Source of the DNA: Cyanobacteriota bacterium
Lineage (GTDB): Bacteria; Cyanobacteriota; Cyanobacteriia; CACIAM-69d
Direction: 5' to 3'
Assembly (NCBI GenBank): GCA_022402445.1
Contig: JAKRSF010000007.1
Location: 1-64,000, forward strand
DNA length: 64,000 nucleotides
Position numbers and translations under genes: made by a program. The notes under the pieces are model-generated. The model saw nothing but the letters and a program-made list of their open reading frames with translations, ran no database searches and had not been told where the DNA came from. Positions 9,778 to 17,319 of this stretch are shown piece by piece (positions within the stretch are counted from its first letter, which is position 1; each line of letters opens with the position of its first letter).

Positions 9778-9822
9778 GGGGCGATCGCGCACCTTCCATT
9801 CTCCTGCCCCATCGCTAATGGA

Positions 9823-9904
9823 AACGCACCGCCCTAGGGAGCCATCGCCGATGCGTTTTGGTCGGAACGCGATCGCGGGGTCTTCACAGGTCGGTGCGTT
9901 TTTT
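9823..9904 (+). terminator. Long-loop terminator-like inverted repeat after the cryptochrome gene
   Basis: AACGCACCG (9823-9831) is complementary to CGGTGCGTT (9892-9900), and the right arm runs into a T stretch to 9904. A nested small hairpin (GCGTT ... AACGC) lies inside the ~60-nt loop. It begins about 45 nt after the cryptochrome stop codon. The same arm sequence recurs in the pgm terminator at 54796-54833. Confidence 0.45.
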
Positions 9905-10014
9905 GGCGGAGTTGGTGCGTTTAGGAGAAGGGCGCGATCGCAGGACTTTAACCATGTCGAACGCCCCCTACGGGAGAGCGCACAGGAATGGGCCTAATCG
10001 TGTCAGGCTTAGCC

Positions 10015-10125
10015 TTAACCCTTGCTTTCGCGGCTCGCCGTTTGGATATAGAGAATCAGCAAAAAGGCGGCGGGGACGGCGACAAAGAGAATGCTGGCGA
10101 TAAAGCCCAGATCATTGACTTGCAT
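10015..10125 (-). CDS. psbM: Photosystem II reaction centre protein M
   Basis: A 36-residue single-span membrane protein that sits at the PSII dimer interface. Translation from the ATG at 10125 gives [18 protein letters not shown] followed by [18 protein letters not shown]. This matches the PsbM pattern M-x-V-N-x-L-G-F-I-A-x-x-L-F-V-x-x-P-x-A-F-L-L-I-L-Y-x-x-T almost position by position, and ends at a TAA at 10015-10017. One transmembrane helix covers about residues 6-28. It lies 52 nt downstream of the flavoprotein gene on the same strand and could be its last cistron. No clear Shine-Dalgarno is visible. Confidence 0.95.
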   Translation of the reverse strand: MQVNDLGFIASILFVAVPAAFLLILYIQTASRESKG

Positions 10126-10177
10126 GGGTGCTGGCCTCTGTTTTCTAAAGTCTTATGGGAATCGATCAAATCATTCC

Positions 10178-11575
10178 TTAGGATACACCAGCCCTCTGCC
10201 CTGGCGATCGCGGGGGGGCTCCGGCCCGCATCCAGGGGAATCGATCAAGATCCTGCCGCCGTAACCCCTGCCCCAGGGCGATCGCGATCGCGTGGATCCA
10301 AGCCGGTGCCTCGGACCCGAAGGCGCAGGCCCCCAGGAGGCGATCGCCGGGGCCGCAGATCAGCAGTTGCCAGCCCAGGCCGCGATCGCGATCGGCGCTT
10401 TGGACCGCACGGCCGAGATCCTGGCGGTGGAGGCGGATGCGATCGCCCCAAATGCGACGGGCGCTGGCGACGGTATGGCCCACCTGGGCGAGAGGGGGAT
10501 CCGTGGCGAGGATCTGCGGCACCAGGCCATAGTCCATCGGCGGAATCGGCTGACCCAGCAGGGGCGCGATCGCGGTGGTCAACTCCACCTGGGTCACGGT
10601 TTCATCGCCCCAACCCCCCAGCAAAGATCCCGCCAAGCGCAGGGCCGGATGGGCGGTGCGGAGGTGGCGATCGGCGGCGATGCCCTCGGGGCCGACGGTG
10701 ACCCCCAGGGCCGCTAAATTCCACCGATCGCGCGGCTGACGGCCCGTCGCCCACAGGATCTCATCCACCGCCAGGGCGATCGCCCCCACCTGCACCCACG
10801 GCTGCCCCTGGATCCGCTGGCCGTGGATCACCGGTGAATCGAGGGCGATCGTCACCCCCGCCGCCGTCAGCAGCGATCGCGCGGTCCGCTCCAGCTCGTC
10901 CGCCAGGGTGGGAATCAGGGCCGATCCCGCCACCGCCAGGGTCACCGCTGCCCCCAGGTTTGCCAGGGCCAGGGCCAGGGTGACCGCCTCGGGGGTGCCC
11001 CCCACCACCAGCCAGCGGGTCGGGCGATCGCGCGCAACGGAAGCCCCCAGCAGTCGTTGGGTCGGATCCTCGGGCGTTGTCCAGGGCAACTCCTCAACCC
11101 CCGGCACGGTCGGTTCCGCCCAGGGAGCCTCCTCTAGCAATAGATAATGGCGAGCTTTGAACCGGCGATCGCCCGCCCGCAGCACCGGCCACCCCCCGCG
11201 ATCGCGCTCAAATCGAGGTGAAATATCCCCGTCCCACAGGACCACATCAGCCCCCGCCGCCGCCGCGATCGCCCAATCCTCCACGGAAAATTGCCGCCCA
11301 TGCAAAAGCCGCGATCGCCCCTGAAGCATTTCCAAAGGCGGCATCACCCCAGCCAGCCCCGTCCCCCAGCCCCACCGGGCTCCCCAGGCCGCCCCACCCC
11401 GCGCCGCCGCCGCCCGCATCAACCCCAGGGCACCGCTCCCCACCACGGATTCCGGCGATCGCGCCGCCACCACCGCCACCCGCCGCAGCGGACCTAGCCG
11501 CAGGGCCGCCTCCAGGGCCAGGGCACCGGATCCCACAATCACCCCGTCGTACCCATACCCCCGCTGCTCAGCCAT
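10178..11575 (-). CDS. Pyridine nucleotide-disulphide oxidoreductase-like flavoprotein lacking the redox cysteines
   Basis: A two-dinucleotide-fold FAD/NAD(P)H protein of the lipoamide dehydrogenase / mercuric reductase fold. FAD site: YDGVIVGSGALALEAALRLG (residues about 8-27). NAD(P)H site: RWLVVGGTPEAVTLALALANLGA. Second FAD motif: DEILWATGRQPR, then LRLAGSLLGG. C-terminal dimerisation domain: RLHRQDLGRAVQSADRD and CGPGDRLLGACAFG. The segment where the family carries its CxxxxC disulphide (right after the first Rossmann helix) reads GSGALGLMRAAAARGG and contains no cysteine, so it cannot run the usual disulphide chemistry. It may be a diaphorase-like reductase. It precedes psbM by 52 nt. 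465 aa is a normal family length. Confidence 0.85.
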   Translation of the reverse strand: MAEQRGYGYDGVIVGSGALALEAALRLGPLRRVAVVAARSPESVVGSGALGLMRAAAARGGAAWGARWGWGTGLAGVMPPLEMLQGRSRLLHGRQFSVEDWAIAAAAGADVVLWDGDISPRFERDRGGWPVLRAGDRRFKARHYLLLEEAPWAEPTVPGVEELPWTTPEDPTQRLLGASVARDRPTRWLVVGGTPEAVTLALALANLGAAVTLAVAGSALIPTLADELERTARSLLTAAGVTIALDSPVIHGQRIQGQPWVQVGAIALAVDEILWATGRQPRDRWNLAALGVTVGPEGIAADRHLRTAHPALRLAGSLLGGWGDETVTQVELTTAIAPLLGQPIPPMDYGLVPQILATDPPLAQVGHTVASARRIWGDRIRLHRQDLGRAVQSADRDRGLGWQLLICGPGDRLLGACAFGSEAPAWIHAIAIALGQGLRRQDLDRFPWMRAGAPPRSPGQRAGVS

Positions 11576-11727
11576 ATCGGTTCACGAATGCCCCAAGTCC
11601 CTACAGTCCAGCCACTTCAAGTGAACCATTATTGCAACCCACCTCGCTGGCCGTGGCTCCCGTGGCCGATGGAGACCGCGATCGCGGCCAAGATTTTCTA
11701 GCTTATGTTAGATTTTGCGCATTCAAC

Positions 11728-12111
11728 CTAGTCTTCTGGCGCTTCCGTCAAAACCTGCGATCGCCACGCCGCATCATTAGGCCGAAATCCCACCGCGATC
11801 GCCCGACCCCCGCGCACGAATAGGGGACGCTTCAGCAACATCGCATCCGCCGCAAACGCCTCGATCCACTCCACCGCCCCCCAGGTTTGGCGCTCCGGCC
11901 CCAACGCTCGGTAGGCTTGCCCTGACGTATTGCGCAGCGGCCCAAACCCCAACTGCTCCACCCACTGGGCGATCGCGGCGCGATCGGGCGGCAGTTCGCG
12001 GGTATTGATCCACTCGTAGGTCAGCCCCGCCGGAGCCTCCGTCGCCAACCAGGCCAGGGCCTTTTTGCAGGTGCCGCAGGTGGGAATGCCGTAAACGTAA
12101 AGAATCCCCAT
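11728..12111 (-). CDS. Spx/ArsC-family thioredoxin-fold protein
   Basis: The ArsC/Spx/YffB family shares a thioredoxin fold with an N-terminal redox Cys; members are arsenate reductases, the regulator Spx, or uncharacterised. The sequence begins MGILYVYGIPTCGTCKKALAWL with a CxxC (C12, C15), followed by INTRELPPDRAAIAQWV and LRNTSGQAYRALG, then LLKRPLFVRGGRAIAVGFRP, the standard family C-terminal block. The CxxC looks more Spx-like than the CxS/CxI of many YffB proteins, but Spx proper is a Firmicute regulator, so regulatory function is not implied. Length 127 aa is slightly above the family norm. It stands alone between the flavoprotein and HU genes. Confidence 0.88.
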   Translation of the reverse strand: MGILYVYGIPTCGTCKKALAWLATEAPAGLTYEWINTRELPPDRAAIAQWVEQLGFGPLRNTSGQAYRALGPERQTWGAVEWIEAFAADAMLLKRPLFVRGGRAIAVGFRPNDAAWRSQVLTEAPED

Positions 12112-12113
12112 GG

Positions 12114-12142
12114 TCTTTAGGGCGAAAATTCAATTGTGTCAA
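12114..12142 (-). promoter_or_regulatory. Possible promoter for a near-leaderless Spx/ArsC-like transcript
   Basis: On the minus strand TTGACA (12142-12137) is followed after 17 nt by TAAAGA (12119-12114). The ATG of the Spx/ArsC-like gene begins two bases after that hexamer, so a transcript starting at the usual distance would be leaderless. The -35 is perfect but the -10 is poor. Confidence 0.3.
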
Positions 12143-12430
12143 GGGTTTGGCCCCTTGGGTCAGGCAATGCTAACATGCGCCCCCCGGCGATCGCGCGGGA
12201 GCCCCCCAGGGTCGCCTACCCCCACCCCCAGGATTAGGCCGCAGTCAGGGGGGAGATGCCCATCCGTCAGAATTCCTGAAATCCTTATCTAGAAAGCATT
12301 ATAGGGAATTGGCGGCCGCGATCGCCCCGCCCCCATCCCCCGCGATCGCCCCCGGCAACCATCCCCCCAAAGGGCTGCAATCGCTTACCCCGCTTGGATT
12401 TGAAGAACCATGAATTTTCCGCAAACCTAC
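12143..12430. other. Intergenic spacer upstream of HU
   Basis: The spacer between the divergent Spx/ArsC-like gene and HU holds several HIP1 sites and C-rich stretches. No reading frame with a ribosome binding site and no convincing RNA structure was seen. Confidence 0.5.
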
Positions 12431-12458
12431 TTGCGTCCCCAGTGAGTCAGGGTAGAAT
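12431..12458 (+). promoter_or_regulatory. Sigma-70-type promoter of the HU gene
   Basis: TTGCGT (12431-12436) and TAGAAT (12453-12458) are separated by 16 nt and lie about 40 nt before the HU start codon, a good housekeeping promoter geometry. Confidence 0.5.
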
Positions 12459-12498
12459 CGCTGAAAACCCTACAACACAAGCAACACAAGGAGTTTCC

Positions 12499-12774
12499 AT
12501 GAATAAGGGCGAATTGATCGACAAGGTGGCCGAGAAGGTCGATGTCACCAAAAAGGAAGCCGACGCCATCCTCAGTGCCGCCGTCGAGATCATCATGGAG
12601 ACCGTCGCCGAGGGCGAAAAGGTGACCCTGGTGGGCTTTGGGACGTTTGAACGGCGCGATCGCCAGGCCCGCGAAGGCCGCAACCCCAAAACGGGCAAAA
12701 AGCTCCAGATCCCGGCCACCAAGGTGCCCGCCTTCTCCGCTGGCAAGCAGTTTAAGGATGCCGTTGCCCCCTAG
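12499..12774 (+). CDS. hup: DNA-binding protein HU
   Basis: HU is the histone-like nucleoid protein that bends DNA non-specifically as a dimer. The 91-residue product reads MNKGELIDKVAEKVDVTKKE at the N-terminus, then VTLVGFGTFERRDRQAREGR and NPKTGKKLQIPATKVPAFSAGKQFK, with the beta-arm tip (RNPKTG) that intercalates into DNA. I start at 12499 because AAGGAG lies 5 nt upstream (12488-12493) and the family begins here; a longer frame from 12394 has no such support. Single gene with its own promoter. Confidence 0.97.
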   Translation: MNKGELIDKVAEKVDVTKKEADAILSAAVEIIMETVAEGEKVTLVGFGTFERRDRQAREGRNPKTGKKLQIPATKVPAFSAGKQFKDAVAP

Positions 12775-12872
12775 GTTTCTCTAGGCGAGGGGCGGGCCAA
12801 CGATACTCTGCGGAATCCGCTGGGGGGGGTGGGGTGACTGGGGCGTGAAGGTGAGGTCACCCCCGCCCTTCG

Positions 12873-14186
12873 CTACAGCCGCCGCACCCGGAGTTCGTAG
12901 GTGCTCGCCTCCTCGCCCGCCTCTATGACGATGCGATATTGGCCGTCCTGGGGCAGTTGGACCACCTGCTGACGGGTTTGGCGGGCCAGGTGGCGACCGT
13001 CTTGGCCCAGGAGATCCAGGCGCAGGTTGGGGTCCATGGTGATCAGTTGGATTTGGACGCGACCGCGCCGCCCGTCCATGAGCCATTCCTGACGCTCGCC
13101 CGCCGCGATCGCCGTCTCCACCATGCCCATTTGAGTGAGGGGGTCCAGCGAGAGGGCTCGGGGGCCGATGGAGGCTGGGGCCGCGATCGCCGCCGCCGTC
13201 TCCAGAACTGGATCAAACGTCAGCGCCAATTGATAATCCGTTAGGCTGCCGCTGTTATCCACCCGCAGGTCATAGCGTCCGGGGGCGGGCACTTCGACGG
13301 AAAGCTGCCGCTGCCGGAAGCGGGCACGGGTTTCGCCGGTGGGGGTCACCACGCTGAGGCGCACGCCCAGATCCGGAGACAGCACCAGGGCATTGAGCCG
13401 TCCTGGGAGCGCATTCACTTGCCAAACGTCCTGTTCGCCGGGGGCGAGGCGATCGCGCACCGTCGCAAACCCTTGGTCGGGGTTCAGGGCCAAGGTTGTC
13501 GGGGCCAAGGGCCGTTGCGGGGCTGGGCCAAAGCCGGTGGCCGGGGCCGCGATCGGAGGGGGGGGATCGCCGTCCGCCGAAACCATGGGCTGCGCCATCG
13601 GAGGGGGGGAATCGCCGTCCGCCGGAGCCGTGGGCATGGCCATGGGGGCCGCCGTGGGCATGGTCCTGGGGACCGCCGTGGGTATAGCCATGGGGGCCGC
13701 CGAAGCGCTACAGCCCAGGGACGATGTGGATCCATTGGGCATCACTGCCCCGCACAGGAGCGTTCCCTCCAGCAGCGCCCCGGTGAGGTCCGCCCCCCAG
13801 AGGTAGGCATAGCGCAGGTCCGCCCCCCGCAGGTCCGCCCCCCGCAGGTCCGCCCAGGTGACCACCGCATGGCTCAAGTTAGCCCCCGGCAGACTCGCCC
13901 CCTGCAAATTCAGGCCGCTCAGATCATTGCCCCGCAGGTTGCACCCGGCACAGGCTCGCCGCTGCACCAGGGCTTCCCGGGCCGTCTGGGGGGCGCTGCC
14001 GAGGGCCGGGGCGATCGCGCTGATGACCGCCCCTGACGCGATCGCCCCCACAAGCGCCCCTGGGGCCATGGCACCGAGCCTCCAGAGGGCGCGCCCTGTT
14101 GCCCTCCGCGCCCCGAAATCCATCGCGCTCCGCAGTTTCCCGCGCAAATCCCGCTGATGCCGCCAACCCTGACCGTCCATCCCCAT
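12873..14186 (-). CDS. Pentapeptide-repeat protein with PPC-like C-terminal domains
   Basis: Start taken at ATG 14186, which follows GGGGAGG by 5 nt; the longer frame to 14432 would run through the nrt promoter. Of 437 residues, about 25-65 form a hydrophobic segment resembling a signal or anchor ([27 protein letters not shown]). Residues about 75-150 carry pentapeptide repeats ([36 protein letters not shown]) that fold as a right-handed quadrilateral helix. A low-complexity Ala/Pro/Met linker with repeated MAxPTAxP and SADGDxPPP units follows. Two related beta domains close the protein (about 230-335 and 350-437; [17 protein letters not shown] and [17 protein letters not shown]), resembling bacterial pre-peptidase C-terminal domains. 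It is probably exported. It is divergent from nrtB across 480 nt. Substrate unknown. Confidence 0.75.
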   Translation of the reverse strand: MGMDGQGWRHQRDLRGKLRSAMDFGARRATGRALWRLGAMAPGALVGAIASGAVISAIAPALGSAPQTAREALVQRRACAGCNLRGNDLSGLNLQGASLPGANLSHAVVTWADLRGADLRGADLRYAYLWGADLTGALLEGTLLCGAVMPNGSTSSLGCSASAAPMAIPTAVPRTMPTAAPMAMPTAPADGDSPPPMAQPMVSADGDPPPPIAAPATGFGPAPQRPLAPTTLALNPDQGFATVRDRLAPGEQDVWQVNALPGRLNALVLSPDLGVRLSVVTPTGETRARFRQRQLSVEVPAPGRYDLRVDNSGSLTDYQLALTFDPVLETAAAIAAPASIGPRALSLDPLTQMGMVETAIAAGERQEWLMDGRRGRVQIQLITMDPNLRLDLLGQDGRHLARQTRQQVVQLPQDGQYRIVIEAGEEASTYELRVRRL

Positions 14187-14400
14187 AAACCCTCCCCAAT
14201 CCACCTGTGCCCCTAAGTTAACAGCGCCCTTTCCCCCACCACAACTACCCGCGATCGCGGCGATCGCCCGTCCCCCCAAACGCCCCACGGATCCCGCCCC
14301 CCGCGATCGCCGCAACTCGCCCAAACCCAATCGATTTATCCCAGGGATCCATCGACCACGCATGGGCATCATGCAGCTTTCGCATGGACCTTTAGAAAAT

Positions 14401-14442
14401 GTATCTGGGGGTACAAAACCTTTAGGGGGCATTTTTTAGGAT
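14401..14442 (+). promoter_or_regulatory. NtcA-activated (class II) promoter of the nitrate cluster
   Basis: GTA (14401-14403), eight bases, TAC (14412-14414) is a perfect NtcA site. Exactly 22 bases later comes TAGGAT (14437-14442), fitting the TAN3T -10 box. GTAN8TAC-N22/23-TAN3T is the established architecture of promoters switched on by the nitrogen regulator NtcA with 2-oxoglutarate under low ammonium. Transcription should start near 14449, giving a leader of about 218 nt before nrtB. Confidence 0.88.
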
Positions 14443-14513
14443 GAGCCCAACTTTACCGATGCTTTACCATTAGCGAAACATTCGGTAATGCTAGGGCAAA
14501 ATATAGGCATTCA

Positions 14514-14621
14514 ATGGATCACCATTGGGTTGATCTATGGGTTCCAAGCTTTTACCTTTGGGAAGCATTTGGAACAATCTTTAGGAATTCAAGCCCAGGC
14601 GAATTTCTAACAGATTCATAG
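14514..14621 (+). CDS. Possible upstream ORF in the nrtB leader (35 aa)
   Basis: ATG at 14514 opens 35 codons ending in TAG at 14619-14621. The product begins MDHHWVDLWVPSFYLWEAFG and is rich in Trp and aromatic residues. There is no Shine-Dalgarno. It lies wholly inside the predicted nitrate-cluster leader. It may be chance; a leader peptide is a possibility. Confidence 0.2.
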   Translation: MDHHWVDLWVPSFYLWEAFGTIFRNSSPGEFLTDS

Positions 14622-14666
14622 CCCAACTCACCCCCCTTGACCTGATCGCCGTCACCTCGCCAAGCC

Positions 14667-15533
14667 ATGACCACTGCAACCCCCAAATCCCCTTCCAGCG
14701 CCTTGAAATCCAACGGGATACACCGCTCCCTTGGGAAAATACTTGGCAAAGGGGGAGAAAATATTATCTTCCCGGCCCTAGGGTTTTTGGCGGTTCTTTT
14801 CATTTGGAGCATCCTCGCCAAATTAACCGAAAACAACCTCAGTAAGCTGCCCGATCCGGTGCAAACCGTTGAAGATAGTATCCCCTACCTGGAAAATTTC
14901 TTCTCCACGACCCAAGGGGACATGGGCATCTTCTGGCTCACCCTCTTTAGTCTCGGGCGGGTTGCGGCTGGGTTTCTCATCGCCACCGCGATCGCGGTGC
15001 CCCTGGGGTTTTGGGTGGGCACCTCCCGCAAGGCCGCCAAGGCCATCATGCCCCTGGTGCAGCTTGGTAAACCCATCTCTCCCTTGGCCTGGTTGCCGGT
15101 GGGCATCGTCATCTTTTCCACCTTTGAAAGTAAGGATCTACCCGCGATTTTCGTAATCGTGGTGACCTCCCTGTGGTCCACATTAATCAACACGGCCCTG
15201 GGGGTCCACGCCATTCCCAAGGACTATTGGAACGTGGCGCGGGTGCTGAAGATGCCCAAATTTAAAGTGGTCACCGAAATCATTTTCCCTTCGACCTTGC
15301 CCTACATTTTCACCGGCCTTCGCCTGAGCCTGGGGACCGCGTGGCTGGTGATTGTTGCTGCAGAAATGTTGACCGGCGGAGCGGGAATTGGATTTTTTGT
15401 CTGGGATGTTTACAACACGGGTGATACGAGCCTGGTGCTGTTTTCCCTCGTCCTCATTGGCCTGGTGGGCCTGATGCTCGATCAGGTGGTTGTATTCATT
15501 GAGCGGCTCATTGTTGGACGCTCGAAGACCTAG
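14667..15533 (+). CDS. nrtB: Nitrate ABC transporter permease NrtB
   Basis: Inner-membrane permease of the NrtABCD nitrate/nitrite importer. The 288-residue protein has an N-terminal helix (IIFPALGFLAVLFIWSILA) and further membrane segments about 85-115, 130-150, 155-175, 215-235 and 255-275. The cytoplasmic EAA loop that docks the ATPases is visible as DYWNVARVLKMPKFKVVTEI followed by IFPSTLPYIFTGLRLSLGTAW. It is the first gene of the cluster and starts about 218 nt after the predicted NtcA-dependent start site. In most described cyanobacterial clusters nrtA comes first; here nrtB does. A bicarbonate (Cmp) permease would look similar, but narB downstream makes nitrate the substrate of choice. 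Confidence 0.93.
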   Translation: MTTATPKSPSSALKSNGIHRSLGKILGKGGENIIFPALGFLAVLFIWSILAKLTENNLSKLPDPVQTVEDSIPYLENFFSTTQGDMGIFWLTLFSLGRVAAGFLIATAIAVPLGFWVGTSRKAAKAIMPLVQLGKPISPLAWLPVGIVIFSTFESKDLPAIFVIVVTSLWSTLINTALGVHAIPKDYWNVARVLKMPKFKVVTEIIFPSTLPYIFTGLRLSLGTAWLVIVAAEMLTGGAGIGFFVWDVYNTGDTSLVLFSLVLIGLVGLMLDQVVVFIERLIVGRSKT

Positions 15534-15627
15534 GGCGATCGCGGCCTCCACCCGGACCTAAAATTCCTGCTTGTTTCCCCATTAGCACCTCCATCGCCGA
15601 CCCATTACCGTTACTAAATCAATCGCC

Positions 15628-17025
15628 ATGACCCTAGATCGTCGCAGATTCCTGAAGTATTCCGCCTACGCCGCCGCCGGTTTCACCGTAGCCGCCTGCA
15701 ACTCCGGGGGTGGTCAGAATGTCGCCGACACCACGGCGGAAACCACCGAAGGTGCCACCCCCCTCGGGCGTCCAGCGGTGGACTTTGGCACCCTGGAAAA
15801 GACGGATTTGACCATTGGGATCATTCCCCTCACGGACTGTGCTCCCCTGGTCATTGCTAAGGAAAAGGGCTTTTTCGAGAAATATGGCCTCAATGTCACC
15901 ATCAACAAGGAGGCCAGTTGGGCAACGGTTCGTGATGGCCTAATTCAAGGGCGATTGGATGCGTCCCATGCGGTTTGTGGGATGCCTTTGCTCTCGGAGT
16001 TGGGGCCGGATAAAGCGCCCATGCGATCGCTCATGATGCTAGATCGCAATGGCAACTCCATGACCCTCTCGAAAAAGGCTTGGGAGGCGGGCATTCGCCC
16101 CTGGTACGAGTACGGCAGTTTCGATGAGTTTGGGGCCGCCTACCGGAAGTACATCACCAGCCAAGGGGAGCCGCCGACTTTTGCGGTGGTGTTCCCCTCC
16201 TCCATGCACAATTACAACACCCGCTATTGGCTATCAGCCATGGGGATCAATCCTGAAACGGATATGAAGGTCATTGTGATTCCGCCGCCCCAAATGGTGG
16301 AAAACATGAAGGCGGGAACGATGGATGGCTATTGCGTTGGGGAGCCCTGGAACCAGCGGGCAGTCTTTGATCAGGTGGGCTTCACCGCGACCGCAGATCG
16401 CGATGTCTGGCAGGGGCATCCGGAAAAGGTGCTGGCGACGATGCAGTCCTGGCTCGATGCCAATCCCAATACCGCCAAGGCCCTGGTGGCGGCGGTGATT
16501 GAAGCCTGTGAATATTGCGATGTCATGGACAATCGCCTGGAGGTGGTGGAAATCATTTCCCAGCGTCCCTACGTCAATGCCAAGGTGGAATACGCCAAGG
16601 CATCCATGTTGGGCACCTACAATTACGGTGGTTTTGACGGCCAAGATCGCACCCAGCCGATTCCGGATTACAACCTATTCAACTTCATGGAAACGGATTA
16701 CATGAAGGCCAGTAATAATGCCAACTATCCCTGGGCATCCCATGGGGTTTGGCTGCTCACCCAAATGATTCGCTGGGGGCAGTTGCCCGACATCAAGGAA
16801 TATCCGGCGGATGCGGATGCCATCATTGATCGGGTCTATCCGGTGACGGTCTATGGGGCGGTGGCGGATGCCATGGGCATTTCCTATCCGAAGGGGGAAC
16901 GGATGATGAAGGAGCCTGGATCGTTCTTCATTGATGGCCGGGAATTTAATCCGGAGGATCCGGTGGCCTATCTCAATGGTTTTGATATTCGAGCGGGCGC
17001 GCCTCGGACGTTTTCTTTCACCTAG
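15628..17025 (+). CDS. nrtA: Nitrate-binding lipoprotein NrtA
   Basis: Periplasmic substrate-binding component of the nitrate importer. The N-terminus DRRRFLKYSAYAAAGFTVAAC combines a twin-arginine motif with a lipobox ending at a Cys, so export by Tat and lipid anchoring are likely; a Ser/Thr/Glu linker follows. The binding domain has the family blocks IGIIPLTDCAPLVIAKEKGF, ASWATVRDGL, VVFPSSMHNYNTRYWL, PPPQMVENMKAGTMDGYCV and GEPWNQRAV. The same blocks occur in the C-terminal half of NrtC. 465 aa is normal. The start at 15628 is 94 nt after nrtB. CmpA is the close paralogue, and the narB context decides for nitrate. Confidence 0.93.
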   Translation: MTLDRRRFLKYSAYAAAGFTVAACNSGGGQNVADTTAETTEGATPLGRPAVDFGTLEKTDLTIGIIPLTDCAPLVIAKEKGFFEKYGLNVTINKEASWATVRDGLIQGRLDASHAVCGMPLLSELGPDKAPMRSLMMLDRNGNSMTLSKKAWEAGIRPWYEYGSFDEFGAAYRKYITSQGEPPTFAVVFPSSMHNYNTRYWLSAMGINPETDMKVIVIPPPQMVENMKAGTMDGYCVGEPWNQRAVFDQVGFTATADRDVWQGHPEKVLATMQSWLDANPNTAKALVAAVIEACEYCDVMDNRLEVVEIISQRPYVNAKVEYAKASMLGTYNYGGFDGQDRTQPIPDYNLFNFMETDYMKASNNANYPWASHGVWLLTQMIRWGQLPDIKEYPADADAIIDRVYPVTVYGAVADAMGISYPKGERMMKEPGSFFIDGREFNPEDPVAYLNGFDIRAGAPRTFSFT

Positions 17026-17319
17026 TTAGGGATCCGTTTTTCCGTAATGCCATCAATGGCTTATGGCGATTCTGCGGATGGGAAAAGGGGATTGGGGGGG
17101 ATTATTTCTTCCCGTGGGCGATCGCCCCTCAGCCCCCTATCCGATCGCCGGTGGCGGTGATGGTGCCCAGCTTGACAGCCCATGCCCACCTCAACCGGTT
17201 AGGGTATGGCCCATTACCGCATCGGTCCCGATTGAGTTGGATTTAGATTGATCCGCCGTGGGCATTTGATCCTTAGCCTCCTTGCTCCCCTAGCCTCCCC
17301 TAGCACCCCCCTCAAGGCC
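17026..17319 (+). other. Spacer between nrtA and nrtC
   Basis: About 290 nt without a gene. A short hairpin GCCAT-CA-ATGGC lies just after nrtA and G-rich DNA follows. No NtcA site and no clear terminator is visible, so readthrough from the upstream promoter is plausible. Confidence 0.4.

Larger units (their letters stand above)
14187..14666. other. Divergent regulatory region between the pentapeptide-repeat gene and the nrt cluster
   Basis: This 480-nt region contains the NtcA promoter (14401-14442), an inverted repeat TTACCGA/TCGGTAA (14453-14459 and 14482-14488, 22-nt loop) in the predicted leader, and a short open frame at 14514-14621. The pentapeptide gene must also be transcribed from here. 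The half nearest that gene is C-rich with HIP1 sites; the half nearest nrtB is AT-rich, as expected for promoter DNA. Confidence 0.6.

Noticed and set aside
14187-14432. N-terminal extension of the pentapeptide-repeat protein
   Set aside because: It would cross the NtcA promoter. A good ribosome binding site precedes the Met at 14186 instead.
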